Positions 46,401 to 55,234 are shown, counted from the stretch's first letter. The stretch is 64,000 nucleotides of DNA from RGVD01 sp040403075 (GCA_040403075.1 JBBALJ010000001.1:1-64000); one strand, 5' to 3'. Notes: generated by a model from the letters alone, not told the origin. Program-made: numbers and translations.

Positions 46401-47614
46401 GTTTTATTTCCCTCCTTATAAAGAGTAATATACTTTGTTACTTGAGTTTGGAAATTATAGTTTTCAGTCACATTATTAACACAATCTTTACTGTATTTAT
46501 TTTTTCCAGTTTCAATTACTAATTTAGTTTTTTCAAAAAGTTCGTTAATGTCATTTGATTCAACAATAAACCCGGTATTCTCTTTAACTAATTCTGGGGA
46601 AGCTGTATTATTGAACACAATTACGGGCGTTCCACATGCCTGGGCTTCCAATGTAACCAATCCAAACGATTCGGCAATTGAAGGATTTACAAATACATCA
46701 GCAATAGTGTAAAAATAAACTAATTCTTCTTCATTTTCCGTTCTCTTTATACCTACAATATTTTTAGGTAACAATTTTATTTGCCTTTCATTTAAACCAA
46801 TCAAAACAATTTTATAATTTTCTGGAATTAACTTAGAAAGTTCAAAAAAAACTGCCAATCCTTTTAAATCACTCCAAATATTAGCAACCCCTAAAATTAT
46901 TTTTTTATCTTGAAGTTGGTATTTTAATAAAATGTCACTAAAATTTTTTTCTACTTTTCTAAAAACATCAACATTAATTCCGTTGTGGATGGTTACTATA
47001 GATTTGTTTTTAAAAAAAGAATCCTGAGTCATCTTCATCATCCAATCGGAAACTGGAACTATTGTTAATTTTTTTAGGTTAGTAAATAATTCTTTCTTTA
47101 ACCTAAAGTTTCTTTTCGAATTATCTATAAAAAGTGATTTGGGATAATATTTAGTCAATTCACAATCATAACACTCAGTTTTCCATTTTTTGCAATTCAC
47201 ACGCTCAAAATGACAGCAATGACCTGTAAATGGCCAGCAATCATGAAAAGTCCATACAATTGGCTTATTTAACTTTTCTAAATATGTAAATAGAACTTCT
47301 AGATTAATGTAATAACCATGAATTTGATGTAAATGAATAACATCTGGATTTAATCCTTCAATATACTTTATTAATTTGTTCGTTGCACTTTTGGATCCAT
47401 ATCCATGCAAATCGAATATTCTTGTAAGTATTAGATGATAAAGTTGTTCAAACCTATTTCCAATTTTAAATACTTTAGATTCGCTTTTTCTGAAATTCCT
47501 TCCGAAAGCAATATAACTTTCAAAATTATTTTTAATAAGTTCCTTTCCTATTCCCTCAGCTATTTTACCTGTACTTCCAGTATTGACAGAAATATCTATT
47601 TGTAAAACTCTCAT
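46397..47614 (-). CDS. GT4 glycosyltransferase, tandem copy B
   Basis: This 405-residue paralogue of the next gene starts MRVLQIDISVNTGSTGKI. It has the same layout: a cysteine-rich insert (HDCWPFTGHCC, then CYDCE), a VANIWSDLKGL loop, and AESFGLVTLEAQACGTPVIVFN. Its start is preceded by a 252-base gap, unusual in this tightly packed locus. The pair probably arose by tandem duplication and then diverged to add different sugars. Specificity cannot be read from sequence. Confidence 0.85.
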   Translation of the reverse strand: MRVLQIDISVNTGSTGKIAEGIGKELIKNNFESYIAFGRNFRKSESKVFKIGNRFEQLYHLILTRIFDLHGYGSKSATNKLIKYIEGLNPDVIHLHQIHGYYINLEVLFTYLEKLNKPIVWTFHDCWPFTGHCCHFERVNCKKWKTECYDCELTKYYPKSLFIDNSKRNFRLKKELFTNLKKLTIVPVSDWMMKMTQDSFFKNKSIVTIHNGINVDVFRKVEKNFSDILLKYQLQDKKIILGVANIWSDLKGLAVFFELSKLIPENYKIVLIGLNERQIKLLPKNIVGIKRTENEEELVYFYTIADVFVNPSIAESFGLVTLEAQACGTPVIVFNNTASPELVKENTGFIVESNDINELFEKTKLVIETGKNKYSKDCVNNVTENYNFQTQVTKYITLYKEGNKT

Positions 47615-47866
47615 ATTTAAATAAATAAACTTAAACCTTTCTTTGCCAATTTTTCAATATTAAAACTAATTCTTGGGATATTCAACTTTAATTCTAATAC
47701 AACAAATCGATTTATTTGTTTGTAAGTTCGAATTTGTTTTTTTCTAATCAAATTGCAAAATTTAATTTCTAAACAGATTTAGCATTTTGTATGTACTCCC
47801 ATTGCAATTATCATTAAAAAATCAACTCTTACTTTTAACATATAGGCACAATTAATTCTAATCGAT

Positions 47867-48940
47867 TTATTGTAATCCCTTTTCAAATACGAAATATTCA
47901 AAATCTTTATAACTTCTTTCTAAGGTATATTTTTCTCTGATTTTAAAAGCCTCTGTTTTTATTTTGGTTCTTAATTCTTCATTTTCTATAAGCTCATTTA
48001 AGCATTGAACCAATTCCTCAACATTTCCAGGCTGAAAAAGCAATCCATTTATTTTATGTTCAATTATTTCGCGTGGTCCTGCCACACAATCACTGCTTAT
48101 ACAAGGTATTGGAACTGACATGGCTTCGATTAATGCATTAGGGAATCCCTCATAAAAAGAAGGAAGCACAAACACCGATGCTGATGCCAAATGTGATCTA
48201 AAATCAAGCAAATGTCCTAAAAAACTAACATCCTTTTCAATACACAGGTTTTTGGATTGTTCAATTAAATTATCTAGCTCTAGTCCATCACCTATAATTA
48301 TTAATTTCCATCCTTTTTTCTCTTTAATTCTGGAGAATGCTTCTATTAATATTTTATGGCCTTTTTCTCTTGAAAGCCTGCCGATAGAAATAATTTGTTT
48401 TTGGGGATTCAATTCCGCTATGTCGATAGGATTCAGTATGTTTGGAATAACTTCTATATTTTTTATTCTAAACCTATTACTCAACAAGCTTTTTGCCCTT
48501 TCAGTTTGAACAATCAATCCATCAGCCAGAGGGTATGTTAATTTATTAAAAAAGTTTAGAAATAATCCATACCCTAACTCAGGCCCCATTCTGTTTGTTA
48601 TGAATACTCTCACCTTTAATAGAAGGGTAGCTACAACAGTATAAGAGTTATACCAATCCCCAAAAGAAATAACAACTTCAGCTTTAATATCCTTTACTTC
48701 TCTTCTGATAAATGGAATTAATTTTAAAGCGTATATATATTTACTATTTTTTTCTCTATCTACATTGGGCCAAATTATTACTATACTTTTATCTAAAGTA
48801 AAAAAAACATCTGTTTTAAATAAACAAATAATTACTACCTCATAACCATTCCTTGCAAATTCATTTGCATAATTTGTTAATGCCCTTTCCTGACCACCTC
48901 CTGAAAGTCCACCTGAAACAAAGCAAATTTTTTTAGTCAT
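47867..48940 (-). CDS. GT4 glycosyltransferase (PglH/PglJ-like group)
   Basis: This 357-residue GT-B enzyme has the N-terminal FVSGGLSGGGQERALTNYA acceptor-domain loop. Its donor domain has ISIGRLSREKGHKILIEAF and the catalytic FYEGFPNALIEAMSVPIPCISSD motif. The overall form matches enzymes that add GalNAc or similar HexNAc residues to lipid-linked oligosaccharides, but the sugar is not certain. It overlaps the TupA-type gene by 8 bases (ATGACTAA), and a 252-base gap follows it. Confidence 0.88.
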   Translation of the reverse strand: MTKKICFVSGGLSGGGQERALTNYANEFARNGYEVVIICLFKTDVFFTLDKSIVIIWPNVDREKNSKYIYALKLIPFIRREVKDIKAEVVISFGDWYNSYTVVATLLLKVRVFITNRMGPELGYGLFLNFFNKLTYPLADGLIVQTERAKSLLSNRFRIKNIEVIPNILNPIDIAELNPQKQIISIGRLSREKGHKILIEAFSRIKEKKGWKLIIIGDGLELDNLIEQSKNLCIEKDVSFLGHLLDFRSHLASASVFVLPSFYEGFPNALIEAMSVPIPCISSDCVAGPREIIEHKINGLLFQPGNVEELVQCLNELIENEELRTKIKTEAFKIREKYTLERSYKDFEYFVFEKGLQ

Positions 48941-49862
48941 TCTTCAAGTTTATTAGCTCGCCATATTTATAATCGAAATGAATGGGTTTTATTTGATCAA
49001 ATCCCCCACCGTGGTGTTGGGTAATTTCGCCAAAATAAATTTTACCATCTACATCGTAAAAATCTATTCTTACATATGGAAATAATTTCCCGATTTCTTC
49101 GGCTATTTCAATCATTTTATCCATAGTATATGGCTTTTCTATTTCATCCCCCCTCAACTCTTGAGTATTTTTATTTTTATTAGCCCAAGTAAAATATAAT
49201 GGTTCCCAATTTCTATTATAAATATTTCTTTTGTTGGCATTTTCTCTATCAACAGAAACATAAATGAATTCAGTTTTCCCATTGATAACGTTTATTTTGT
49301 AGTCAAAAGGAATAATACCAGCCTTTGTTATTAACAACTTTTCAACGATTATTCGAGGTTTAATATTTTTATATTGCCACTCTCTATCAAACCAATAATA
49401 ATTATTGCTCATCCACCAACGACAGTCTAGTCGTAATTTATTCCAATCTACCTTGTTTTTATCTTTAACTATCAAATAACTACCTGAGTCATGATTTGCC
49501 TTGATAATAAAAGGAAAGTCAGGCATATTTTCAGGTTTCACATCGTAATAATTCGTAGTTGTGTATACCAGTGGCACCAAATATTCTTCTCCAATTTTTT
49601 CTTTAATGAATTCCCGAATAGCATATTTATCAGCTAATTGTGTATGAAATTCAGCCCTATTATGAATTTTCAACCACTGGATTTTTTCGTTTAAAGTTTT
49701 TGGTTCGTTTAAATTTAATTTATATCCTTGTCGTTTAAAAAATAATTCACTCAAGTATTTTTCATCAGATTTGTGGTCGTATTTTAAATACCTACCTACT
49801 TTATAAATAATTTTATAAATAATAAATCCTAATTCGCCTCTATACTTTAAATTGTTAAGCAT
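48933..49862 (-). CDS. TupA-type ATP-grasp protein
   Basis: This 309-residue protein matches the TupA-like ATP-grasp family, named after Bacillus teichuronopeptide synthesis. It has the signature LNEPKTLNEKIQWLKIHNR, then DKYAIREFI, the ATP-binding FIIKANHDSGSYLIV, and the acidic C-terminal VRIDFYDVDGKIYFGEITQHHGGGF. It probably forms an amide between a carboxylate, perhaps a uronic acid in the glycan, and an amine. It directly follows aminotransferase and HAD genes that could provide an amino alcohol; this link is inference. Confidence 0.8.
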   Translation of the reverse strand: MLNNLKYRGELGFIIYKIIYKVGRYLKYDHKSDEKYLSELFFKRQGYKLNLNEPKTLNEKIQWLKIHNRAEFHTQLADKYAIREFIKEKIGEEYLVPLVYTTTNYYDVKPENMPDFPFIIKANHDSGSYLIVKDKNKVDWNKLRLDCRWWMSNNYYWFDREWQYKNIKPRIIVEKLLITKAGIIPFDYKINVINGKTEFIYVSVDRENANKRNIYNRNWEPLYFTWANKNKNTQELRGDEIEKPYTMDKMIEIAEEIGKLFPYVRIDFYDVDGKIYFGEITQHHGGGFDQIKPIHFDYKYGELINLKND

Positions 49863-50541
49863 TTCTATTAATTATTAATTCGTTAAAGTTATGTTGTTTA
49901 ACCCAGTTTTGACTTTTATTATATGAAATTACAAATCTTTCTTTTGCCCAATTAAATAATGGTAAATCAGTAATGCTATCTGAGTATACAATTGTATTTT
50001 CAAAATCTAATTTCTCATCCAATATTAACTTATTCAGCAGTAATACCTTTTGTTCAAACATACAGTCTTTTCCATCTAGAAATCCTGAGGCTTTATTATC
50101 CATAATTTTTATTTTACTACTCAAGAGATAATTGATTCCAAATTCTTCACAAAACAACTTTAGGTAAAAATCATACCCCCCAGAAATAATCAACACAATA
50201 TTTTTCTTTTTAATATCTTGTTGAAGTCTTTCTAAAATGAGGCTGTTGAAATTTGGTTTTATTAAACCTTCATAGTACTTGACAGCCAGCCCATTTAATT
50301 GCAATTCACTTACATTTCTTATTTTTAGGAGGTTTATTTTTTTTGACAAATTTAATTTAGGGTTTATCAAATTAATTATGGCAAAAAATCTAGATTTAAT
50401 CAAAATTTTTTCTAGTGAGGATATAAAACTATTAGGGTTTATGCTATCTGAACAATAGTTAATAAATCTGTCGGCAGTTTGAATTGAAACAATTGTTTCA
50501 CAAAAATCATAAATTACCAAATTAGGCTTTGTATTATTCAT
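49855..50541 (-). CDS. HAD-family phosphatase with a DxCxT motif
   Basis: This 228-residue HAD-IB-like hydrolase has motif I YDFCETIV. The nucleophile Asp12 is present, but the usual second Asp (acid/base) is Cys14. Motif II is VLIISGGYDFYL and motif IV is VYSDSITDLPLFNWA. A four-helix-like cap lies between. It would remove phosphate from a small metabolite, perhaps the phosphorylated amino alcohol made by the adjacent aminotransferase. It overlaps both neighbours by 8 bases. Confidence 0.78.
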   Translation of the reverse strand: MNNTKPNLVIYDFCETIVSIQTADRFINYCSDSINPNSFISSLEKILIKSRFFAIINLINPKLNLSKKINLLKIRNVSELQLNGLAVKYYEGLIKPNFNSLILERLQQDIKKKNIVLIISGGYDFYLKLFCEEFGINYLLSSKIKIMDNKASGFLDGKDCMFEQKVLLLNKLILDEKLDFENTIVYSDSITDLPLFNWAKERFVISYNKSQNWVKQHNFNELIINRNA

Positions 50542-51700
50542 ATATACTTTTCAACGCCTCTAAAATGATAATATTCTCTTCAAACGAACGAGAAGCAATA
50601 CGCAAAAACTGACCTTCTAAGCCTATTTTATCAGAACATTCTCTAACATAAACTCCATACGAGTATAATAATTTAATCATTACTTCTGTGGCATTGGAAC
50701 CATCTGTCAACTCAACTAATGCGAAATTAGCCCTTGATGGGTATACTTTAATGTTTGGTATTCTATTTAATTCATTTAGAAACATCAATGTATTCATGAT
50801 GTATTTTTTACGAACTACATCATACTTTTTTTGAAAATCAGGTCTAGAATACAATTTAAAAAAATAATCAGTTAAACCAGAAACATTCCATAAATAACCT
50901 GTATCTAAAAGTTGTTTTACTTTATTACTATCCATTATTCCATATCCAGCCCTAATACCCGCTATACCAAAATCTTTAGCCATGCTTTTCACAATAATTA
51001 GGTTTGGATATTCTTTTAACCAATTATAGGTATCAATCATTGATAAATCAAGATTTTCATAAGCAAAGTGAATAAAGCTTTCATCAAGAATTATATTATT
51101 CACAAAACTTAATTCTTTTAATAAACGATTGATGCTATCTTTATTAATATAATCCCCATTTGGATTATTTGGATTAATAAGAACTATGGTATCCGGTTTC
51201 TCTTGTTTTACAAAATCAATATAATTATCAATATCTAGGACATAATTGTTTTCCTTTTTTAATTGATAAAAAATAATGTCTTCTTTATTTTTTACATATT
51301 CATAATAAGAAGAAAAAGTGGGAATATTCACAATTATTTTGCCATTTAAAAAATTGTGAAGGATGGCTTGGATGATTTCTATGGCTCCATTTCCAATAAA
51401 AATATTTTCATCAGGAATATTTATATTTTGGGATAAGTATAATGCTATTTCCTTATTTTGAGGAGGATAGGCTTCGATTATATGATGCAATTTTTTAGTT
51501 GAAACCAGTTCTTTTTCAAAAAAATCTATAAAAACTTGTGTAGCATATGGATTTGATAAAAAACAAGCATCAACTTTTATCCCAGTACCTCCTATTTCTT
51601 CCATCAATGAAATGATACTAGGGGAGTGGCTTCCGCTTTTTGATTTTAGTTCTTTAAATTTATTATAAAAAACTGCTTCTTCTTTATTTAATCTAATCAT
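50534..51700 (-). CDS. PLP aminotransferase class I/II (HisC/CobD-like)
   Basis: This 388-residue fold-type I enzyme has PLP Lys242 (KSMAKDFGIAGIRAGYG), the cofactor-binding NPNNPNGDY (177-185), and DESFIHFAY (206-214). It resembles HisC and CobD. A role in histidine synthesis is unlikely in a glycan locus. In the Campylobacter jejuni capsule, HisC-like enzymes paired with a HAD phosphatase make serinol or ethanolamine groups, and the next gene here is a HAD phosphatase. The actual substrate is unknown. It overlaps the NodB-like gene by 8 bases. Confidence 0.83.
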   Translation of the reverse strand: MIRLNKEEAVFYNKFKELKSKSGSHSPSIISLMEEIGGTGIKVDACFLSNPYATQVFIDFFEKELVSTKKLHHIIEAYPPQNKEIALYLSQNINIPDENIFIGNGAIEIIQAILHNFLNGKIIVNIPTFSSYYEYVKNKEDIIFYQLKKENNYVLDIDNYIDFVKQEKPDTIVLINPNNPNGDYINKDSINRLLKELSFVNNIILDESFIHFAYENLDLSMIDTYNWLKEYPNLIIVKSMAKDFGIAGIRAGYGIMDSNKVKQLLDTGYLWNVSGLTDYFFKLYSRPDFQKKYDVVRKKYIMNTLMFLNELNRIPNIKVYPSRANFALVELTDGSNATEVMIKLLYSYGVYVRECSDKIGLEGQFLRIASRSFEENIIILEALKSIYE

Positions 51701-52808
51701 TATTATTTAATTTAATTATTTTTCCAATATTATCGGATGTAGTAAACTCAACTTCAGGCCATTTTATTAAAATTCTTTTTATTAGATTTTCAAGTCCTTT
51801 TAAATTTATTGTTCTATTATCCTCTAGGAGTTCTCCAATAAAATTAATACGGTGTGAACTTATTATGGCTGGCTTGTTCCATAAGAAGGCATTATTGATT
51901 TCGTGCAGGGTTTTATAATAATCTGTTTTGTCAATTGATGGTTCAAAACTGCAATTTCGAATTAAATAATATTGATCCAAATTATTTTTTATCCCTAAAT
52001 GGTGTCTAATTAATTTTCTCTTATTGTTGTCCGTTTTAGGTAATATTTGATATTTCATACCTTGTAAAAATTCTATACCATTTGAGGACAAAGTATAATT
52101 TAGTGTTGAATTCCAAATAAAATTATTAGCAATGAAAGATTTAGATCTATATCCAAAAAGTTTTTCAAATAATTTTAAACCATCAACAATATTATTTGAT
52201 AACAATTCATCATTTAATGAGTCAAAAGTTGCCTGAATACTCTTTGATAAATTTGGAAAAACGTCATTGCTCAAACCCCAAAGATTATTTTCAAACGCTA
52301 TTTGAAAATGATTGTTAGTTTTAAGTAAATCAAGCCACATTTCAATATTTACATGTTCACGACCATGAAACTGTGGATAAAATATTTTTTCTTTAATTCC
52401 TTGTTGGTAATACTCAAATACCTTATCATGGTTTGGATAATGCTTTAAAGTTTCGGTAAATGGTTCAAAATGGTATTCATTGAATTTAGATTCCTTTATT
52501 TTTTCAAAATTCGGATTTGCTACCACTGTATTTGCCGTTATTACTGGGTGATTTCCATTTTGATCTTTATATTTTAATAAAACTTCAAAAAGCAACTCTA
52601 AATCTTTATTCGATTCTAAAGAATCAAATTTACAATATGCACTTTTTTCAACGGGAATACCTGCATCTTTAAGTCTATTGAATACTGTTAATGATGGCAT
52701 TCTAATACTTCCCCAATCATCAGATTCAAAAACCACTATTTTTCTATTGGTATTAAAACCTTTGTAATTAATTAAACTGTTACTTATAAATTGTTTAAAC
52801 GAATTCAC
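51693..52808 (-). CDS. NodB-fold polysaccharide deacetylase-like protein, copy 1
   Basis: This 371-residue protein has VVFESDDWGSIRMPS, with Asp30-Asp31 as likely metal ligands. QFHGREHVNIE supplies the His148/His152 pair, as in NodB-type carbohydrate esterases. ISSHRINFIGE and KWPEVEFTTSDNI near the C-terminus are shared with the paralogue at 40320-41447. No signal peptide is seen, so it probably acts in the cytoplasm on a sugar nucleotide, lipid-linked glycan or small precursor. It overlaps wecB by 14 bases. The function is unassigned beyond the fold. Confidence 0.7.
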   Translation of the reverse strand: MNSFKQFISNSLINYKGFNTNRKIVVFESDDWGSIRMPSLTVFNRLKDAGIPVEKSAYCKFDSLESNKDLELLFEVLLKYKDQNGNHPVITANTVVANPNFEKIKESKFNEYHFEPFTETLKHYPNHDKVFEYYQQGIKEKIFYPQFHGREHVNIEMWLDLLKTNNHFQIAFENNLWGLSNDVFPNLSKSIQATFDSLNDELLSNNIVDGLKLFEKLFGYRSKSFIANNFIWNSTLNYTLSSNGIEFLQGMKYQILPKTDNNKRKLIRHHLGIKNNLDQYYLIRNCSFEPSIDKTDYYKTLHEINNAFLWNKPAIISSHRINFIGELLEDNRTINLKGLENLIKRILIKWPEVEFTTSDNIGKIIKLNNND

Positions 52809-53967
52809 TCCAAACTACTCTTTTAATATAATCAGTATAACTAATAATAATACGTACCATTTTATCAGAAACATTTGGCATACTGTAATCATTTATAGGT
52901 CTAAATTTGCGTTGTTCTGACTTGCTATCAAACTCCAATTGCAAAAGGCCTTGCATAATTCTTTCTGTATTCAAACCCACCATCATAACAGCTGTTTCCT
53001 CCATAGCTTCTGGTCTTTCATGTGCTTCTCTAATATTTAAAGCAGGGAAATTAAGTATAGATGATTCTTCAGAAATTGTTCCACTATCAGATAAAACTGC
53101 AAACGAATGCATTTGCAAAGCATTGTAATCGCTAAAACCCATTGGTTTTAAAAATTGCACTTCTGATCTCACTTCAATCGATTTACTTTCAATCATTTTT
53201 CGAGTACGAGGGTGCGTGCTCACAATGATTGGGTAATGGTATTTATCTGCAATGGCATTTAAAGTATTAATTAAACCTAAAAAGTTCTTTTCACTATTTA
53301 TGTTCTCTTCTCTATGTGATGAAACCACAAAGTACTTCTTTTCTTTTAGCCCTAATTTTGAAAGTATATCAGAAGCTTCAATTTTTTCTTTATAAAAATT
53401 CAAAACCTCAAACATTGGAGAACCTGTTTTAATAATTCTATCGGCAGGCAAACCTTCCCTTAGTAAATACTCTCTAGCAATATCGCTATAAGTCAAATTA
53501 ATATCAGCAATATGATCTACTATTTTTCTATTTGTTTCCTCAGGCACCCTTTGGTCAAAACACCTATTTCCTGCTTCCATGTGAAAAATGGGTATGTGTC
53601 GTTTTTTGGCTGGAATGGCACACAAACATGAGTTTGTATCTCCCAAAACCATAAATGCATCAGGATTAATTTCACCTAATAATGCATCAATTTTTATTAA
53701 AATCTGTCCAACCGTTTCAGTAGCTGTTTTACCTGCTGCATTCAGAAAATGATCTGGCTTCCTAATTCCCATATCATCAAAAAATATTTGATTCAATTCA
53801 TAATCATAATTTTGTCCAGTATGAACTATTATATGATCGATTGAAGGAGATTCATCTAATTTGGCCATTACCCTAGAAAGTCTAATTATTTCTGGTCTAG
53901 TGCCAACCACAGTCATTACTTTTAGTTTGGTTACGGGTATTTGGTGATTGGTGATTGGTGTATTCAT
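52795..53967 (-). CDS. wecB: UDP-GlcNAc 2-epimerase, non-hydrolysing (WecB/CapG type)
   Basis: This 390-residue GT-B-like epimerase has VVGTRPEIIRLSRVM at the start and the catalytic segments HTGQNYDYELNQIFF, LGDTNSCLCA, MEAGNRCFDQRVPEETNR and SDSGTISEESSILNFPALN. Next to capF and capE it should be CapG, converting UDP-L-PneNAc-type product to UDP-L-FucNAc by C2 epimerisation. WbpI-type action on the diacetamido-uronate is an alternative. The first 12 codons contain a 7-base tandem repeat. The ATG at 53967 is used; the conserved protein begins about residue 15. Confidence 0.88.
   Translation of the reverse strand: MNTPITNHQIPVTKLKVMTVVGTRPEIIRLSRVMAKLDESPSIDHIIVHTGQNYDYELNQIFFDDMGIRKPDHFLNAAGKTATETVGQILIKIDALLGEINPDAFMVLGDTNSCLCAIPAKKRHIPIFHMEAGNRCFDQRVPEETNRKIVDHIADINLTYSDIAREYLLREGLPADRIIKTGSPMFEVLNFYKEKIEASDILSKLGLKEKKYFVVSSHREENINSEKNFLGLINTLNAIADKYHYPIIVSTHPRTRKMIESKSIEVRSEVQFLKPMGFSDYNALQMHSFAVLSDSGTISEESSILNFPALNIREAHERPEAMEETAVMMVGLNTERIMQGLLQLEFDSKSEQRKFRPINDYSMPNVSDKMVRIIISYTDYIKRVVWSEFV
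53941..53960 (+). repeat. Heptanucleotide tandem repeat in the 5' end of wecB
   Basis: TTGGTGA is repeated twice with a third partial copy (TTGGTG), 20 bases in all, just inside the start of wecB on the opposite strand. A copy-number change would shift the reading frame, because 7 is not a multiple of 3. Confidence 0.75.
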
Positions 53968-54022
53968 TGTGTTTTATTTTTTTGTGATTATGGCTTACAG
54001 CTTTCAATTAGTGGTTTAAAAT

Positions 54023-54050
54023 CAAATGTATTGCTAAAATATTTATTCAA
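54023..54050 (-). promoter_or_regulatory. Candidate internal promoter upstream of wecB (TTG-N17-TACATTTG)
   Basis: On the minus strand TTG (54050-54048) and a perfect -7 box TACATTTG (54030-54023) are 17 bases apart. They lie in the 136-base gap before wecB and imply a leader of about 50 bases. The rest of the gap holds an imperfect inverted repeat (AGCTTTC near 53999, GAAAGCT near 54078) and no gene. Confidence 0.5.
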
Positions 54051-54103
54051 TTTTAATACTCTTTTATTAAACTAATTGCCGAAAGCTAGCGGCCGATAAT
54101 CTA

Positions 54104-55234
54104 TTAAACATTCTCAAAAAAAGTATCTGGATCTGCAGGATCGTAAAATTCATTTATCCAAAATATGGTATATAATTCTTCTTCTCCATTGTTTTTAATA
54201 TTGTGTGTGTACCATATCGGCATATCTACATAGGCTGGCTCTTGTCCATCTAAATAAAAATCCAAAACTTCATCAGTCCCAATTTGCCTTAATTGAATTA
54301 ATGCCTTTCCCTTAATAACAGCAAATCTCTCAATCTTACGGGTGTGAAAATGATTTCCTCGCGTGATTTGCGGCAGAGTTGTTGAAAATGAAACCTGACC
54401 CCCCACATTTAGCCTTATTATTTCAGTAAAAGCACCTCTTGGATCTTTATGACTTACAAACTTAACAGGGAAATGGGTTTTTAAAGGCATATAGCACCTA
54501 AAAGTATTGAACAACAAATAATCTAAACTTGATTTCAATTCAGGAATAATTCCACTTTTTTGATACTCGTTATAAAAAATACTAATCTTATCTAATAATT
54601 CAAGTACAGTGATTTCGTGGTTATGCTTAACAAAATAAGTATTGGCAAAACTGCTCTTACTGGTAGCTTCATCAATATGCTTAATAAATTCGGTAACAAG
54701 TTCTCCTACATAAATTAAATTGATATTTCCATTTGAATCAACTTTTGGTGTTTCACCATGAGATATTTGATGACAAAAAGTGGCCACCACAGAATTGTAA
54801 TAAGGGTGTCCAAAAGGCCCAAAAACATTTGGTATGACTAAACCTGTAAATTGAGCATCATTTTTTTTAGCCCAATTAACAAATAATTCTCTTCCTTCCT
54901 TTTTGGATTTACCGTAAAGATTGTCTCTTTCTTCCTGAGTAGATGATGAGAACAACACATGTGCTTTCGAAGAAGTTCTTTCAAGTGATGCAATAAGTTT
55001 AGTGACCAAGTCAACATTGGTATCATAAATAACATTTGCATCATTATGTCTGTTCATAGCAGCCAAATGAATTATTACATCACAGTTTTCAACAAAAGAA
55101 TCCATTTTTGAGTCATCATCAAAAAATGATTTTTCAAAAGGTATTCTTTCGTACTTATCTGCAAAAAGTCCTAGTGTGTTATAGATATGTTTACCAACAA
55201 AACCTGCTTGTCCTGTTATTCCAATTTTTATCAT
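54104..55234 (-). CDS. capF: Bifunctional UDP-sugar reductase/epimerase CapF
   Basis: This 376-residue protein has the two CapF domains. The N-terminal SDR domain has NAD(P) motif TGQAGFVG (7-14) and Tyr107/Lys111 in LYGKSKKEG. The C-terminal cupin domain (about 255-376) carries the metal-binding RGNHFHTRKIERF and WYTHNIKN histidines. In Staphylococcus aureus the cupin epimerises C3 of the CapE product and the SDR domain reduces C4, on the way to UDP-L-FucNAc. CapE- and CapG-type genes flank it, completing the pathway. Confidence 0.93.
   Translation of the reverse strand: MIKIGITGQAGFVGKHIYNTLGLFADKYERIPFEKSFFDDDSKMDSFVENCDVIIHLAAMNRHNDANVIYDTNVDLVTKLIASLERTSSKAHVLFSSSTQEERDNLYGKSKKEGRELFVNWAKKNDAQFTGLVIPNVFGPFGHPYYNSVVATFCHQISHGETPKVDSNGNINLIYVGELVTEFIKHIDEATSKSSFANTYFVKHNHEITVLELLDKISIFYNEYQKSGIIPELKSSLDYLLFNTFRCYMPLKTHFPVKFVSHKDPRGAFTEIIRLNVGGQVSFSTTLPQITRGNHFHTRKIERFAVIKGKALIQLRQIGTDEVLDFYLDGQEPAYVDMPIWYTHNIKNNGEEELYTIFWINEFYDPADPDTFFENV

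Noticed and set aside
53968..54103. Gap before wecB as a mobile-element or REP-like repeat
   Set aside because: Only one imperfect inverted repeat is visible and no second copy was noticed in the window.
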